In this document: one piece after another, positions 9,094 through 20,007 of the stretch | Layout: every line of letters starts with the position of its first letter | How positions within the stretch are numbered: position 1 is the stretch's first letter | From: Alkalilimnicola ehrlichii | GTDB taxonomy: Bacteria > Pseudomonadota > Gammaproteobacteria > Nitrococcales > AK92 | DNA length: 64,000 bases | Reading direction: 5' to 3' | Assembly (NCBI RefSeq): GCF_003399765.1 | Contig: NZ_NFZV01000004.1 | Span: forward strand, 164,951-228,950 | Translations under genes and position numbers: made by a program | The notes under the pieces: generated by a model | Database searches by the model: none | What the model was told of the DNA's origin: nothing | What the model saw: only the letters and a program-made list of their open reading frames with translations

Positions 9094-10046
9094 TTGAGGC
9101 TCGCTTGGTTGTGCCCGGGAGCAGGCGTTTCCTGGTTGGCCTTATGAAGCATGTGCAAGAAGAGTTCCTCAAGACGGTTCGCTTTATTCTTCATGCTAAT
9201 AACTTCGATACCCTGATCGGCCAGTTCGGCAAATAAAGCGGTAAGATTCTGCTGGGCGGTAATCTCCGCCTCAAGCGTGCCGGCGTCTAATCGCTGCACC
9301 TTATACCCTTTTGGTATGCGCAAATGTTCTAACTCGCCGTTAACGTCTAAAATGAAGCTTTGCGTGTTGAGCTTTTTGAGCAGGGTTTTGACGTCGGTGT
9401 GCTCGATAATGCGACCTTGGTCGATGATGGCAATGTTTTTGCAGAGCGTTTCTGCTTCTTCAAGATAGTGGGTTGTCAGAATGATCGTCGTGCCTTGCTC
9501 GTTGATCGTTCGCAAGAACTGCCACAGAGAGCGTCGTAGCTCTATATCGACGCCGGCCGTGGGTTCGTCGAGAATGAGCAGTTTGGGGTCGTGGATTAAC
9601 GCGCGGGCGATCATCAGCCGTCGTTTCATGCCGCCAGATAGCGTACGCGAGATAGCGTGGCGCTTGTTCCACAGATCTAAGGCTTTAAGGTGTCGCTCCG
9701 CCCTTTGTCTGGCTTCCTTGCGCGGGATGCCGTAATAGCCTGCTTGATTGAGGACGATTTGTTCGACCGTCTCGAAATTATTGAAATTGAATTCCTGCGG
9801 TACCAAACCAAGCAGCGATTTCGCTTGCCAAGGCTCTTGATCGATGTCGTAGCCAAACACCTGGGCAGTGCCGCTGGTTTTGGTTACCAACGAGCTGATA
9901 ATGCCGATCGCGGTTGATTTGCCGGCGCCGTTCGGGCCGAGAAGGCCGAAAAACTCTCCTTCTTCCACCTCAAGATCGATGCCGTTCAGGGCTTGTACCT
10001 TGTCGCCGTAGTGCTTGGTGAGTCGTTTGAGTGAGAGTGCCTTCAT
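9090..10046 (-). CDS. ABC transporter ATP-binding protein, YadG-like
   Basis: Cytoplasmic ATPase partner of the adjacent permease. From ATG 10046: Walker A GPNGAGKST, Q-loop GLVPQEFNF, signature LSGGMKRR, Walker B LLILDEPTAGVD, and switch histidine TTHY. The C-terminal DUF4162-like extension is typical of drug or polymer exporters. The frame is open to 10361 but the MKALSLKRLTKHYG start fits the family. Cargo cannot be told from sequence. Confidence 0.92.
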   Translation of the reverse strand: MKALSLKRLTKHYGDKVQALNGIDLEVEEGEFFGLLGPNGAGKSTAIGIISSLVTKTSGTAQVFGYDIDQEPWQAKSLLGLVPQEFNFNNFETVEQIVLNQAGYYGIPRKEARQRAERHLKALDLWNKRHAISRTLSGGMKRRLMIARALIHDPKLLILDEPTAGVDIELRRSLWQFLRTINEQGTTIILTTHYLEEAETLCKNIAIIDQGRIIEHTDVKTLLKKLNTQSFILDVNGELEHLRIPKGYKVQRLDAGTLEAEITAQQNLTALFAELADQGIEVISMKNKANRLEELFLHMLHKANQETPAPGHNQASLK

Positions 10047-10290
10047 GGTGTGCCGGTTGTTGTCTCCTGGCAGATGCGAGTACTTGATCGCGCCTAAACG
10101 CACGGGGCCGGCAAGCTTATGCACATCTACGGCAAGGCGGGGTCCACGCCTCAAGGTGCGCAACGCCGTCGTGGGCGCGTTGGCGGATAATGCGGATGAG
10201 TAGGGCTTGCGGGCCATACCGACGAGGGTGCTCATTGTAGTCGAGCCTGACCGATGGTGCCACCGATGCAAGGCGAATCCGGCATAAGGA

Positions 10291-10319
10291 TGGACAGCAA
10301 TACCGGGAACAATTAAAAT
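10291..10319 (+). promoter_or_regulatory. Putative sigma70 promoter of carAB
   Basis: TGGACA at 10291-10296 and TAAAAT at 10314-10319 are separated by 17 bases, close to the consensus. Transcription would begin near 10326, giving a leader of about 95 bases. The rest of the 374-bp gap between 10047 and 10420 shows no convincing gene. Confidence 0.5.
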
Positions 10320-10352
10320 TACGCCAGCAAATGATTTCACTTTAAGAACACC

Positions 10353-10420
10353 TGCGCGCAAAACGGGAGGGTATCGATTGATCCCTCCCGTTTTTGCGCG
10401 CGCAGTAGCAGGAGGGTCTC
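10353..10420 (+). promoter_or_regulatory. carA leader: terminator-like hairpin with possible SD switch
   Basis: Bases 10364-10371 (CGGGAGGG) pair perfectly with 10383-10390 (CCCTCCCG), directly followed by TTTTT at 10391-10395. The stem extends outward through A4/T4 and GCGCGC pairs with one bulged T. The carA Shine-Dalgarno AGGAGGG (10410-10416) repeats the left-arm sequence, so CCCTCCC could pair with either, making two exclusive folds. The nearest upstream gene runs the other way, so this hairpin serves carA. Regulation is inferred. Confidence 0.55.
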
Positions 10421-11563
10421 TTGAAAACGCCCGCTATTCTTGCGCTTGAGGATGGCACTCTGTTTCGTGGAGAGTCCATCGGCGTGGAAGGCATGACGAC
10501 CGGTGAGGTTTGTTTTAATACAGCGATGACCGGTTATCAGGAAATCTGCACCGATCCTTCCTACAGTGGTCAGCTGGTAACGCTGACGTATCCCCATATC
10601 GGCAATGTTGGCGTTAACCCCGTCGATGCCGAGTCGAAAAGAGTTATGCTCAGTGGCCTTGTGGTGCGCGACGTGCCGCCGCGTATGAGCAGCTGGCGTG
10701 CTGCGCAATCGCTACCCGATTATTTACGGGAAAATGCGGTTGTGGCGATTGCCGGCATCGATACGCGTAAGCTGACGCGGTTGCTGCGTGAGAAAGGTGC
10801 GCAGAACGGCTGCATCATGGCCGGGGGCATCGACGAGCAAAAGGCGTTGGCTGCGGCTCGCGAATTTCCGGGCTTGAAGGGAATGGATCTGGCGCAAACG
10901 GTTACCTGTGCCGACACGTACGTGTGGCGGACTCCCAGTTGGAAGCTCGACCATGGTTTTGAGCCGGCGCCGGATAAAGCCTATCAAGGCTCTCCCTACC
11001 ACGTGGTGGTATATGACTATGGCGTTAAGCGAGATATCCTGCGCCGCTTGTGCGACCACAACTGCCAAGTGACCGTAGTGCCGGCGAAATTGCCGGCGGC
11101 GGATGTATTAGCGCTTAAACCTGACGGCGTGCTGGTCTCGAACGGGCCGGGCGATCCTGAGCCCTGCGACTATGCGATCGCGGCGATTCAAGAGTTGGTG
11201 GAGCAGGGGGTGCCGCTGTTCGGTATTTGCCTAGGACACCAATTGTTAGGGTTGGCCAGCGGGGCGAAGAGCACCAAGATGAAATTTGGCCATCACGGGG
11301 CTAATCACCCGGTATTGGATCTTGATACCCGCAAGGTGATTATTTCCAGCCAAAACCACGGCTTCGCCATCGACGAGGAATCGCTCCCGAAAAATGTTCG
11401 GGCGACGCATCGTTCCTTGTTCGACGGTTCGCTGCAAGGTATTGAACGGACGGATAAGCCGGCCTTCAGTTTTCAGGGGCATCCCGAGGCAAGTCCCGGG
11501 CCCAACGACGTGGCGCCGTTGTTCACGCGCTTTATCGAGATGATGGCAAAGCACCGTCAGTAA
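10421..11563 (+). CDS. carA: Carbamoyl-phosphate synthase small subunit
   Basis: Glutaminase subunit that hydrolyses glutamine and channels ammonia to CarB for arginine and pyrimidine synthesis. The N-terminal CPSase_sm domain ([17 protein letters not shown]) leads to a class I glutamine amidotransferase domain with nucleophile Cys in [11 protein letters not shown] and the catalytic His/Glu in [13 protein letters not shown] start at 10421 is fixed by AGGAGGG five bases upstream. 380 aa is normal. Confidence 0.97.
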   Translation: MKTPAILALEDGTLFRGESIGVEGMTTGEVCFNTAMTGYQEICTDPSYSGQLVTLTYPHIGNVGVNPVDAESKRVMLSGLVVRDVPPRMSSWRAAQSLPDYLRENAVVAIAGIDTRKLTRLLREKGAQNGCIMAGGIDEQKALAAAREFPGLKGMDLAQTVTCADTYVWRTPSWKLDHGFEPAPDKAYQGSPYHVVVYDYGVKRDILRRLCDHNCQVTVVPAKLPAADVLALKPDGVLVSNGPGDPEPCDYAIAAIQELVEQGVPLFGICLGHQLLGLASGAKSTKMKFGHHGANHPVLDLDTRKVIISSQNHGFAIDEESLPKNVRATHRSLFDGSLQGIERTDKPAFSFQGHPEASPGPNDVAPLFTRFIEMMAKHRQ

Positions 11564-11606
11564 GGTAGACGCACCTCATTCACGCTTCCGGTTGACGATA
11601 GAGACG

Positions 11607-14600
11607 ATGCCCAAGAGAACCGACATCAAGAGCATTTTGATTATTGGCGCCGGCCCGATCGTGATCGGGCAGGCGGCCGAGTTCGACTATTCTGGCGCTC
11701 AGGCTTGCAAAGCCCTGCGCGAAGAAGGCTACCGGGTTATCCTGGTGAACTCGAACCCGGCTACCATCATGACCGACCCTGAGACGGCCGATGTTGTATA
11801 TATCGAGCCGATCAATTGGAAGGCAGTCGCCAAAATCATCGAGAAGGAACGCCCGAATGCCGTGCTGCCTACCATGGGTGGGCAGACCGCGTTGAACTGC
11901 GCCCTGGACTTAGATCGGCATGGTGTTTTAAAAGAGTTCGACGTCGAGATGATCGGCGCCACGCAAGACGCTATCGACAAAGCCGAAGATCGGGAACGCT
12001 TCAAACAAGCGATGACCAAAATCGGTTTGGATACGCCTAGCGCGGAAATCGCCCATTCTATGGAAGAGGCGTTAGAAGCTCAGAAACGTATCGGTTTCCC
12101 GACGATCATTCGGCCTTCCTTCACCATGGGCGGCAGCGGTGGCGGGATTGCCTACAACCGGGAAGAGTTCGTCGAAATCGTCGAGCGTGGCTTGGATCTC
12201 TCGCCAACCAACGAACTGTTGCTGGAAGAGTCGGTGCTGGGCTGGAAAGAGTACGAGATGGAGGTTGTTCGGGATAAGAACGACAACTGCATCATCGTCT
12301 GCTCTATCGAGAACCTGGACCCCATGGGAGTGCACACCGGCGACTCCATTACCGTCGCGCCGGCGCAGACGCTGACGGATAAAGAATACCAGCTGATGCG
12401 GGACGCTTCGCTGGCGGTGCTGCGCGAGATCGGTGTCGAAACCGGTGGCTCGAACGTTCAATTTGCGATCAATCCCGAGAACGGGCGCATGATCGTGATT
12501 GAAATGAACCCCCGTGTTTCCCGTTCGTCGGCGTTGGCGTCCAAAGCAACGGGCTTCCCGATTGCCAAGGTCGCTGCGAAGTTGGCGGTCGGCTATACCC
12601 TGGACGAGCTCAAGAACGAGATTACCGACGGTGCTACGCCGGCTTCGTTCGAGCCGACCATCGACTATGTGGTCACCAAGATTCCGCGCTTTACCTTCGA
12701 AAAGTTCCCTCAGGCCCAGGCAACGCTCACGACGCAGATGAAGTCGGTTGGCGAGGTTATGGCCATCGGTCGAACTTTCCAGGAATCGTTCCAAAAGGCA
12801 TTGCGCGGGCTTGAAAACGGTCTGGATGGCTTAGATGAGCGGATCGACCTGGCGCGCGATGATCTGAAAGAAGCGTTTCAACAAGAGCTGCGGACGCCTA
12901 AGCCGGAGCGCGTCTTGTATGTTGCCGATGCGTTTCGCGCCGGCTTGAGCGTCGATGCGGTCTATGAGCTTACCGCAATCGACCCATGGTTCCTCGCACA
13001 GCTCGAAGAGCTGGTTCAGTACGAGAAAGCCTTGCAGAGTGGCGAGCTATCTTTAGAGGATAAAGATGCGCTGTTCGAGCTGAAGCGAAAAGGTTTCTCC
13101 GATGCCCGTTTGGCGAAGCTGACCGATCGAACCGAAGCCGAGGTGCGTTCGCTGCGGCACCGGCTTGGCGTGCGCCCGGTCTATAAGCGGGTTGACTCCT
13201 GTGCCGCCGAATTTGCGGCTACCACGGCCTATATGTACTCCACCTACGAGGAGGAGTGCGAATCCGAGCCGAGTTCGCGGGACAAAATTATTGTCTTAGG
13301 CGGTGGGCCTAACCGTATCGGGCAAGGTATCGAGTTCGACTATTGCTGTGTCCATGCGGCGCTTGCAATGCGCGAGGATGGTTATGAAACCATCATGATC
13401 AACTGTAACCCGGAAACAGTCTCGACCGACTACGACACCTCCGATCGCCTCTACTTTGAGCCTTTGACTCAGGAAGATGTGCTGGAAATCATCGACCTGG
13501 AGAAGCCGAAAGGCGTGATCGTGCAATATGGCGGGCAAACGCCGCTGAAGCTTGCGCGCGATCTCGAAGCGGCGGGTGCGCCTATTGTCGGTACAACGCC
13601 GGATTCTATCGATCTGGCCGAGGATCGCGAGCGCTTCCAGGGCTTAATCGAAAGCCTCGGGCTGCAACAGCCGCCGAACCGAACGGCGCGAGCTGTCGAT
13701 CAGGCCTTGGAGTTGGCGGCAGAGATTGGCTACCCGCTGGTGGTGCGGCCGTCTTACGTTTTGGGCGGGCGGGCGATGGAAATCGTCTATCAGGAAGAGG
13801 ACCTGCTGCGGTATATGCGAGAAGCGGTGCGGGTGTCTAACGAATCGCCTGTGCTGTTGGATCGCTTCTTGGACGACGCGGTTGAAGTCGATGTCGATGC
13901 GATCTGCGACGGTCGCGATGTCCTGATCGGCGGCATTATGGAGCATATCGAGCAGGCTGGCGTACACTCCGGTGACTCGGCTTGTTCTTTACCGCCGTAC
14001 ACGCTCGCACCGGATATTCAGGATCGGTTGCGTGAGCAGACTCGCCAGCTAGCGAAAGCGTTGGGTGTGGTCGGCTTGATGAATATCCAATATGCCATTA
14101 AGGGACAGCAGGTTTTCCTCCTGGAGGTTAACCCGCGTGCATCGCGTACCGTACCGTTCGTATCGAAAGCGGTCGGCTTGCCGTTGGCGAAAATCGCGGC
14201 CCGCTGCATGGTCGGGCAGAGCCTCGCCGAGCAAGGGGTTAAGGGAGAAGTCATTCCCAAATACTATTCCGTGAAAGAAGCTGTATTCCCGTTTATCAAG
14301 TTCCCCGGCGTCGACCCCATTTTGGGGCCGGAGATGAAGTCTACAGGCGAAGTTATGGGTATTGGCCGAAGCTTTGCCGAGGCCTATCTCAAAGCTCAGC
14401 AAGGAGCGGGCGTAGAGCTACCGCGCACCGGCCGGGTGTTCATTAGTGTTCGAGACGCCGACAAAGACGCTGTCTTGGAGCTAGCCAAATCGTTGGTTAA
14501 CCGTGGGTTCAGCATTATAGCTACTCGTGGTACCGCTTCTGCCTTACAGGCTGCGGGCGTAGATTGCTCTGTGATCAATAAGGTCACCGAAGGGCGACCG

Positions 14601-14828
14601 CATATCGTCGATGCGATTAAGAACGACGAGATCGATATGATTATCAATACGACGGAAGGCAAACAGGCGATTTCCGATTCGTTCTCGATCCGCCGTGAGG
14701 CTTTGCACCATAAGGTAAGCTATACCACAACCATAGCCGCCGCTAGAGCGACTTGCCTGGCGCTTGATTTCTTAGAGGCTAACGAGGTGAGCCGGCTGCA
14801 GGACTTGCATAAAGAGGTGATTGCATGA
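11607..14828 (+). CDS. carB: Carbamoyl-phosphate synthase large subunit
   Basis: Synthetase subunit with two homologous ATP-grasp halves, each seen by its own GAGPIVIGQ / GGGPNRIGQ motif and by [10 protein letters not shown] / [10 protein letters not shown] loops. A C-terminal MGS-like allosteric domain (residues about 935-1073, [19 protein letters not shown]) follows. From ATG 11607 the protein is 1073 aa, the same as E. coli CarB and beginning [12 protein letters not shown]. An in-frame TTG at 11592 would add five residues. Followed by greA with a 4-base overlap. Confidence 0.97.
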   Translation: MPKRTDIKSILIIGAGPIVIGQAAEFDYSGAQACKALREEGYRVILVNSNPATIMTDPETADVVYIEPINWKAVAKIIEKERPNAVLPTMGGQTALNCALDLDRHGVLKEFDVEMIGATQDAIDKAEDRERFKQAMTKIGLDTPSAEIAHSMEEALEAQKRIGFPTIIRPSFTMGGSGGGIAYNREEFVEIVERGLDLSPTNELLLEESVLGWKEYEMEVVRDKNDNCIIVCSIENLDPMGVHTGDSITVAPAQTLTDKEYQLMRDASLAVLREIGVETGGSNVQFAINPENGRMIVIEMNPRVSRSSALASKATGFPIAKVAAKLAVGYTLDELKNEITDGATPASFEPTIDYVVTKIPRFTFEKFPQAQATLTTQMKSVGEVMAIGRTFQESFQKALRGLENGLDGLDERIDLARDDLKEAFQQELRTPKPERVLYVADAFRAGLSVDAVYELTAIDPWFLAQLEELVQYEKALQSGELSLEDKDALFELKRKGFSDARLAKLTDRTEAEVRSLRHRLGVRPVYKRVDSCAAEFAATTAYMYSTYEEECESEPSSRDKIIVLGGGPNRIGQGIEFDYCCVHAALAMREDGYETIMINCNPETVSTDYDTSDRLYFEPLTQEDVLEIIDLEKPKGVIVQYGGQTPLKLARDLEAAGAPIVGTTPDSIDLAEDRERFQGLIESLGLQQPPNRTARAVDQALELAAEIGYPLVVRPSYVLGGRAMEIVYQEEDLLRYMREAVRVSNESPVLLDRFLDDAVEVDVDAICDGRDVLIGGIMEHIEQAGVHSGDSACSLPPYTLAPDIQDRLREQTRQLAKALGVVGLMNIQYAIKGQQVFLLEVNPRASRTVPFVSKAVGLPLAKIAARCMVGQSLAEQGVKGEVIPKYYSVKEAVFPFIKFPGVDPILGPEMKSTGEVMGIGRSFAEAYLKAQQGAGVELPRTGRVFISVRDADKDAVLELAKSLVNRGFSIIATRGTASALQAAGVDCSVINKVTEGRPHIVDAIKNDEIDMIINTTEGKQAISDSFSIRREALHHKVSYTTTIAAARATCLALDFLEANEVSRLQDLHKEVIA

Positions 14829-15301
14829 GTAAGGTACCGCTGACCGTTAAAGGTGCAGAGAAACTCAAGGAAGAATTAGCTCGCTTGAAGACGGTGGAGC
14901 GGCCTCGGGTCATCGAGGCGATCGCGGAAGCCCGCGCGCACGGCGACCTTAAGGAAAATGCCGAATATCATGCCGCCCGCGAGCAACAGAGCTTTATCGA
15001 AGGGCGCATTGCTGAGATCGAAGGAAAGCTCTCCAATGCCCAGATTATCGACCCGACGACGTTGTCCACGGAGGGCAAAGTCGTATTCGGTGCGACGGTC
15101 GACTTGATCGACGAGGAGACGGGCAAAGAGGTGACCTACCAGATTGTCGGCGACGACGAGGCGGATATTAAGCAGGGCTTGATCTCCGTAAGCTCCCCGA
15201 TTGCTCGCGCTTTAATTGGGAAGGAAGAGGGCGATATCGCACAAGTGCAGGCCCCTGGCGGGATCCGCGAGTACGAAATCGTCGGAGTCCGCTATCGGTA
15301 G
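14825..15301 (+). CDS. greA: Transcription elongation factor GreA
   Basis: Rescues backtracked RNA polymerase by stimulating transcript cleavage. The N-terminal coiled coil carries the tip acidic residues in [20 protein letters not shown], and the C-terminal FKBP-like domain ends [14 protein letters not shown] and [13 protein letters not shown]. 158 aa, full length. It overlaps carB by four bases; carAB-greA linkage is known in Pseudomonas. Confidence 0.97.
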   Translation: MSKVPLTVKGAEKLKEELARLKTVERPRVIEAIAEARAHGDLKENAEYHAAREQQSFIEGRIAEIEGKLSNAQIIDPTTLSTEGKVVFGATVDLIDEETGKEVTYQIVGDDEADIKQGLISVSSPIARALIGKEEGDIAQVQAPGGIREYEIVGVRYR

Positions 15302-15304
15302 GCT

Positions 15305-15748
15305 GTGAGCATGCTCGATAAGTCGACCGCTGTCGGTGAGCGCATCCTGCTGACTCTGTGGGTCGGTGCGCTGTGGTGCGTCGGCTATGTGGTCGCGCCT
15401 GTGCTGTTTGCCAATCTCGAAACGGCGCAGGCGGGGGCGCTTGCAGGCGAGATGTTCACCGCAGTGGCTTATCTTAGCCTGTTTTGCGGTGCCGTTCTTC
15501 TGCTGCTTCAGTTGTTGCGTGAGCCGCGCCTTGGTAATTGGCGAGCATGGGTTGTTGCCGCAATGTTGGTCGGTATCGCGGCGGGAGAGTTCGGCATACG
15601 GCAGCTAATGGCCGAGGAGAGCGGCGAGGCGTTTATGCGCTTGCACGGCATTGCACAGTTGATTTATCTGGCTGTGAGCATGCTTGGCCTGGCGTTGGTA
15701 GCCTTTGGGTCGCGCCCCGCTAGCGGATGGGGGCGAGCGGCGACTTAA
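15305..15748 (+). CDS. DUF4149 domain membrane protein
   Basis: 147 aa with four predicted spans (LTLWVGALWCVGYVVAPVLF; YLSLFCGAVLLLLQLL; WVVAAMLVGIAAGEFGI; LIYLAVSMLGLALVAFG). The G-x-LW-x-GY-x-VAPVLF pattern and the FMRLHGIAQ loop fit DUF4149. Function unknown. GTG 15305 lies three bases after greA, so it is read with the car operon; ATG 15311 is an alternative start. The gene often sits near greA and yhbY. Confidence 0.82.
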   Translation: MSMLDKSTAVGERILLTLWVGALWCVGYVVAPVLFANLETAQAGALAGEMFTAVAYLSLFCGAVLLLLQLLREPRLGNWRAWVVAAMLVGIAAGEFGIRQLMAEESGEAFMRLHGIAQLIYLAVSMLGLALVAFGSRPASGWGRAAT

Positions 15749-15783
15749 GGTGCCGCCCGCCCTGTCTGTGTGCGGCGGTCCCG

Positions 15784-16086
15784 TTACGGCAAAGCGATTT
15801 GTTTGCCTTTCCGTTCGGGATTGGGTCGGTACAGTAGGACAATTTGGCCGATTGCCTGTACGATAACGGCTTGAGTAGTTTGGCAGATTCGTTCGCTGAA
15901 CTGCTTGCGTTGCTCCCGGTCGTCGGCGACCAGCTTTACTTTGATCAATTCGTGATGTTCGAGTGCCGCCTCGATTTCGTTCATGACGGCTTCACTTAGC
16001 CCGGCATTGCCGGTGCGAACCACCGGTTTCAGTTGATGCCCAAGGCGGCGCAAATGGCGTTTCTGTTGCTCGGTGAGTTTCAGCAT
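15784..16086 (-). CDS. yhbY: Ribosome assembly RNA-binding protein YhbY
   Basis: 100-aa CRM-domain protein binding pre-50S particles. The motif LTEQQKRHLRRLGHQLKPVV is followed by VRTGNAGLSEAVMNEIEAAL and HHELIKVKLV. ATG 16086 gives the usual N-terminus MLKLTEQQK; the frame is open to 16134 but the extension is not conserved-looking. Divergent from rlmE-ftsH as in E. coli. Confidence 0.94.
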   Translation of the reverse strand: MLKLTEQQKRHLRRLGHQLKPVVRTGNAGLSEAVMNEIEAALEHHELIKVKLVADDREQRKQFSERICQTTQAVIVQAIGQIVLLYRPNPERKGKQIALP

Positions 16087-16100
16087 TTTGGCCCTGGAAA

Positions 16101-16388
16101 ATGAGCGATATGTCAAAGCGGCGCAGTGTAGCACGCGCCATTACCTTAAAAATAGCGCCAAGTCCTTTGAACCCCGTTAAACTGGAGTTCGGTTTTTGGC
16201 TTGTCGTCTGTATCGGCGCCTTCCTGTTACTGGCGGGTTTAGATACCTCGCGTAGCCTGGATACGGCGATTTTAGCTGTCGTAGCGAGCGTTGGCACCCT
16301 ACGAATTGTCTGGCGGGCCCATCGGGTCATGCGTGTTGAGCGCGAACGCGCCGAGCATGGCGAGGAGTCGTCCCATGGCCCGAAGTAA
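16101..16388 (+). CDS. Small two-span membrane protein, hypothetical
   Basis: 95 aa beginning [17 protein letters not shown], with two hydrophobic segments ([18 protein letters not shown] and [17 protein letters not shown]) and a basic then acidic tail. It starts 14 bases from the divergent yhbY start and overlaps the 5' end of rlmE by 14 bases. No family recognised. The rlmE ribosome binding site lies inside it, which suits translational coupling, but it could be a chance frame. Confidence 0.5.
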   Translation: MSDMSKRRSVARAITLKIAPSPLNPVKLEFGFWLVVCIGAFLLLAGLDTSRSLDTAILAVVASVGTLRIVWRAHRVMRVERERAEHGEESSHGPK

Positions 16389-16995
16389 GAGCAGTCATCG
16401 CTGGCTGCGTGAACATTTTGACGATATTTACGTCAAAAAGGCGCAGGAGGCTGGCTACCGCTCTCGGGCTGTGTTTAAGTTAGAGGAAATTCAGGCGCGC
16501 GACCGGCTTATCCGACCGGGCATGAATGTTGTCGATTTGGGAGCGGCGCCGGGTGGTTGGTCGCAACTCGCGCAACAGATGGTCGGTAAAAAAGGCCGTG
16601 TTGTCGCGCTGGATATACTGCCGATGGAGCCGTTGTCGGGAGTCGTTTGCTTGCAAGCCGACTTCACCGAAGAGGCGGCGTTGACCGCTTTAAACGAAGC
16701 GCTGGCGGGGGCAGAGGTCGATCTTGTGCTGTCGGATATGGCGCCCAATATCACTGGGCAGGCCGCTATCGATCAACCCCGGGCTATGTATCTCGCGGAA
16801 CTTGCGCTGGACTTTGCATGTCAAGTGTTAAAGCCAGGTGGAGATTTCCTGGTAAAAGTTTTTCAGGGCGAGGGCTTCGACGCCTACCTGCGGACCCTCC
16901 GGCGGGAGTTTCAGCAAGTCGTCTCCCGTAAGCCGAAGGCTTCTCGGCCTCGTAGCCGCGAGGTTTACCTATTGGCCCGTCGGCGGAAGCTGTAG
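16375..16995 (+). CDS. rlmE: 23S rRNA 2'-O-methyltransferase RlmE (FtsJ/RrmJ)
   Basis: Methylates the 2'-OH of U2552 in the 23S A-loop during late 50S assembly. The SAM-binding motif [15 protein letters not shown] is at about residues 53-67. [10 protein letters not shown] and [14 protein letters not shown] contribute the catalytic Asp and Lys of the K-D-K-E tetrad. ATG 16375 preceded by AGGAG gives [17 protein letters not shown], the normal N-terminus; 206 aa. Directly precedes ftsH as in E. coli. Confidence 0.96.
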   Translation: MARSKSSHRWLREHFDDIYVKKAQEAGYRSRAVFKLEEIQARDRLIRPGMNVVDLGAAPGGWSQLAQQMVGKKGRVVALDILPMEPLSGVVCLQADFTEEAALTALNEALAGAEVDLVLSDMAPNITGQAAIDQPRAMYLAELALDFACQVLKPGGDFLVKVFQGEGFDAYLRTLRREFQQVVSRKPKASRPRSREVYLLARRRKL

Positions 16996-17067
16996 TACTG
17001 TTTTGGTAGAACCGTTCACCTTCGTTATGCCGCAGGGCGCGAAGACAACTGATCGAGGTGTCCATCC

Positions 17068-18996
17068 TTGAACGACATGGCCAAGAATCTGATCCTGTGG
17101 GTCATCATCGCCATCGTTCTCATGTCCGTGTTCAGCAACTTCCAGGATCGGACTGTAGCTGCCGGAGATGTGGCTTACTCTGATTTTCTGCATGAAGTGC
17201 AGCAGGGGCAGGTGCGCGATGTAACCATGCAGGGTCAAGTAATCACTGGGACCACCGCCGGTGGCGAACGCTTCCGTACGTTTAGCCCGGAGACCGACAA
17301 TCAAGCGTTGATCGGAACCCTGCTCGATAACAATGTGCGGATTGAGGCCGAGGAGCCGCCGGGGCGGAGCTTATTCCTGCATATTCTTATTTCCTGGACG
17401 CCGTTCCTCCTGTTGATCGCGGTATGGATATTCTTCATGCGGCAGATGCAGGGCGGCGGTGGCCGCGGCGCAATGTCCTTCGGTAAGAGCCGCGCCCGCA
17501 TGATGTCCGATGATCAGGTGCGGGTGACCTTTGCCGATGTGGCAGGCGTCGAGGAAGCCAAGGAGGATGTGGTCGAGCTGGTAGAGTTCCTGCGCGATCC
17601 ATCTAAGTTCCAACGGCTTGGCGGTAAAATTCCCCGCGGTGTGTTGATGGTCGGGTCGCCGGGTACCGGTAAAACGCTACTCGCTAAGGCTATTGCCGGC
17701 GAAGCGAAAGTGCCCTTCTTCAGCATTTCCGGTTCGGACTTCGTTGAAATGTTTGTCGGTGTCGGTGCGTCGCGAGTGCGCGATATGTTCCAGCAGGCCA
17801 AAAAACACGCGCCATGCATTATTTTTATTGACGAGATCGACGCGGTCGGACGTCAGCGCGGCGCCGGTTTGGGCGGTGGCCATGACGAGCGCGAGCAGAC
17901 GCTCAACCAGCTGCTGGTCGAGATGGACGGCTTCGAAGGTAGCGAAGGCGTTATCGTTATTGCCGCGACTAACCGTCCGGATGTCTTGGACCCGGCGCTG
18001 TTGCGGCCTGGACGCTTCGACCGTCAGGTCGTTGTCCCCTTGCCCGATGTGCGTGGCCGGGAGCAGATTTTGAAAGTGCACATGCGCAAAGTTCCGCTGG
18101 CCGATCATGTCGACGCGCGGGTCATTGCTCGCGGTTGCCCAGGCTTCTCCGGTGCCGACCTCGCCAACTTGGTGAACGAGGCTGCGTTGTTCGCGGCTAG
18201 AGCCAACAAGCGCTTGGTCGATCAAGACGATTTCGAACGCGCGAAAGACAAAATCATGATGGGGGCGGAACGCCGCTCCATGGTCATGAGCGAGGACGAG
18301 AAAAAGCTGACGGCCTATCACGAGGCTGGGCATGCTATTGTCGGTTTATGCTCGCCTGACCATGACCCGGTGCATAAAGTCACGATTATTCCGCGTGGCC
18401 GAGCCTTGGGTGTCACGATGTTTCTACCTGAGGAAGATCGTTACAGCTACACCAAGCAACGGCTGAACAGCTCAATCGCCAGCCTCTTCGGTGGTCGCTT
18501 GGCTGAAGAAATGATCTTCGGCTCGGAGCGGGTAACCACGGGTGCGTCTAACGATATCCAGCGGGCTACCGAAATTGCGCGCAACATGGCCACCAAGTGG
18601 GGTTTATCTGAGCGGCTTGGGCCTCTAGCTTACGGTGAGGACGAAGGAGAAGTGTTCCTCGGCCACTCGGTCACTCAGCACAAGCAGGTTTCGGATGAAA
18701 CCGCGCATCTGATCGATCAAGAGGTGCGGGCTATCATCGATACCAATTACAACCGTGCAAAAGAGATACTCACCGAGCACATGGATAAACTGCATGCGAT
18801 GGCGGACGCTCTGATCAAGTACGAAACCATCGATCATGAGCAAATCGACGACATCATGGCCGGTAAGCCGCCGCGGCCGCCCCGCGATTGGACGGGGCCA
18901 AACTCGCCGCAGGGTCAAGGCCCAGTCGGTAACGTAGAGTCCGACAAGGGTGGCCAAGCCGGCGGAAAAATCGGCGATCCTGCCAGCGACCATTAA
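17068..18996 (+). CDS. ftsH: ATP-dependent zinc metalloprotease FtsH
   Basis: Membrane AAA+ protease degrading damaged membrane proteins and regulators. Order: span at about residues 7-24, periplasmic loop, span at about 107-126, AAA domain with Walker A GSPGTGKT, Walker B IIFIDEID and SRH region [19 protein letters not shown], then zinc site HEAGH. The 642 aa length is normal. GAGGTG supports the TTG start at 17068; ATG 17077 would give the shorter MAKNLILW form. Confidence 0.97.
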   Translation: MNDMAKNLILWVIIAIVLMSVFSNFQDRTVAAGDVAYSDFLHEVQQGQVRDVTMQGQVITGTTAGGERFRTFSPETDNQALIGTLLDNNVRIEAEEPPGRSLFLHILISWTPFLLLIAVWIFFMRQMQGGGGRGAMSFGKSRARMMSDDQVRVTFADVAGVEEAKEDVVELVEFLRDPSKFQRLGGKIPRGVLMVGSPGTGKTLLAKAIAGEAKVPFFSISGSDFVEMFVGVGASRVRDMFQQAKKHAPCIIFIDEIDAVGRQRGAGLGGGHDEREQTLNQLLVEMDGFEGSEGVIVIAATNRPDVLDPALLRPGRFDRQVVVPLPDVRGREQILKVHMRKVPLADHVDARVIARGCPGFSGADLANLVNEAALFAARANKRLVDQDDFERAKDKIMMGAERRSMVMSEDEKKLTAYHEAGHAIVGLCSPDHDPVHKVTIIPRGRALGVTMFLPEEDRYSYTKQRLNSSIASLFGGRLAEEMIFGSERVTTGASNDIQRATEIARNMATKWGLSERLGPLAYGEDEGEVFLGHSVTQHKQVSDETAHLIDQEVRAIIDTNYNRAKEILTEHMDKLHAMADALIKYETIDHEQIDDIMAGKPPRPPRDWTGPNSPQGQGPVGNVESDKGGQAGGKIGDPASDH

Positions 18997-19006
18997 GCTC
19001 GCTGGC

Positions 19007-19873
19007 ATGGAATGCGCTATTCCAGAGGCCGCAGCGGGGCCTGTGCTCCGTTGCGGCGACGGTAAGCGGCTTGATCTCTCGGCACCGCGTGTCATGGGTA
19101 TTTTGAATGTCACCCCCGACTCCTTCTCGGACGGGGGTGACTTCTTTAATCCCGAGGCAGCGCTTGCCCAGGCCTATGCGTTGGTAGAGGCGGGGGCTGC
19201 CATCATCGATATCGGTGGGGAGTCGACTCGTCCAGGAGCGCCGCCGGTATCTGTAGAAGAAGAATTGCGCCGTGTCGTACCGGTAGTGGAGGCCTTGGCT
19301 CCTGCTTTGCCGGTTCCCATCTCTGTAGATACCAGTAAGCCTGAAGTTATGCAGGCGGCGATCGCCGCTGGTGCGGGTATGGTCAACGATGTCATGGCCT
19401 TGCGCGCGCCTGGCGCGCTGGAGACAGTTGCGGGGCTGGGTGTGCCGGTATGCTTGATGCACATGATCGGGACTCCAAGGACGATGCAGCAAGCGCCTCG
19501 CTACGGCGACGTCGTAACCGAGGTTCGCCGGTTTTTACTAGATCGGGTCGATGCTTGTTTAGCGGCGGGGATTGCTCGCGAGCAAATCGTTTTGGACCCG
19601 GGTTTCGGTTTTGGTAAGACTGTCGAGCACAATTGCCGCCTGCTACGTGAGCTAAACCGGATTATCGATACAGGCTTGCCGGTATTGGTAGGTATGTCGC
19701 GGAAGTCGATTTTTGGACGGCTTCTCAATCAGCCGGTTGATCGGCGGTTACCTGGAAGTCTGGCCGCCGCTGTAATAGCCGCGTGGCAGGGTGCTCGAAT
19801 CATTAGAGCGCACGACGTACAAGCAACGGTAGAGGCCATTACTGTGACGGATGCCTTCGCTACTTTAGGGTAG
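19007..19873 (+). CDS. folP: Dihydropteroate synthase
   Basis: Condenses pABA with dihydropterin pyrophosphate in folate synthesis; target of sulfonamides. Signatures: GILNVTPDSFSDGG, IDIGGESTRPGA, ISVDTSKPEV, DPGFGFGKT and VGMSRKS. ATG 19007 gives 288 aa, a normal length. The frame is open upstream into ftsH (GTG 18950), and no clear SD decides the start. Follows ftsH as in E. coli. Confidence 0.95.
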   Translation: MECAIPEAAAGPVLRCGDGKRLDLSAPRVMGILNVTPDSFSDGGDFFNPEAALAQAYALVEAGAAIIDIGGESTRPGAPPVSVEEELRRVVPVVEALAPALPVPISVDTSKPEVMQAAIAAGAGMVNDVMALRAPGALETVAGLGVPVCLMHMIGTPRTMQQAPRYGDVVTEVRRFLLDRVDACLAAGIAREQIVLDPGFGFGKTVEHNCRLLRELNRIIDTGLPVLVGMSRKSIFGRLLNQPVDRRLPGSLAAAVIAAWQGARIIRAHDVQATVEAITVTDAFATLG

Positions 19874-19927
19874 TTTTATTAGTTTCTATCGTCTTGTTGC
19901 GGTTGTGTCGCATACATAACAATAAAC

Positions 19928-19958
19928 AAAGGCGATTTGTCGTACGCGACAATGCCTT
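19928..19958 (+). other. Stem-loop between folP and glmM
   Basis: AAAGGC and TTGTCG on the left pair with CGACAA and GCCTTT on the right around loop TACG, with a small internal bulge. No T tract follows, so it is not a standard intrinsic terminator. It could be an RNA stability or processing element in the glmM leader. Confidence 0.35.
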
Positions 19959-20007
19959 TCTCGACTTAGCAGCCTGCTGGCCATTCACCAAGACATTGGG
20001 ATAAGTG

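Noticed and set aside
10331..10345. Four-codon leader peptide MISL before the carA hairpin
   Set aside because: No ribosome binding site and no arginine or other control codons; likely chance.
10047..10361. N-terminal extension of the YadG-like ATPase
   Set aside because: The segment upstream of MKALSLKRL has no similarity to the family and covers the carA promoter region.
12072..12794. Antisense frame of 240 codons within carB
   Set aside because: Covered by conserved ATP-grasp coding sequence; no initiation signals.
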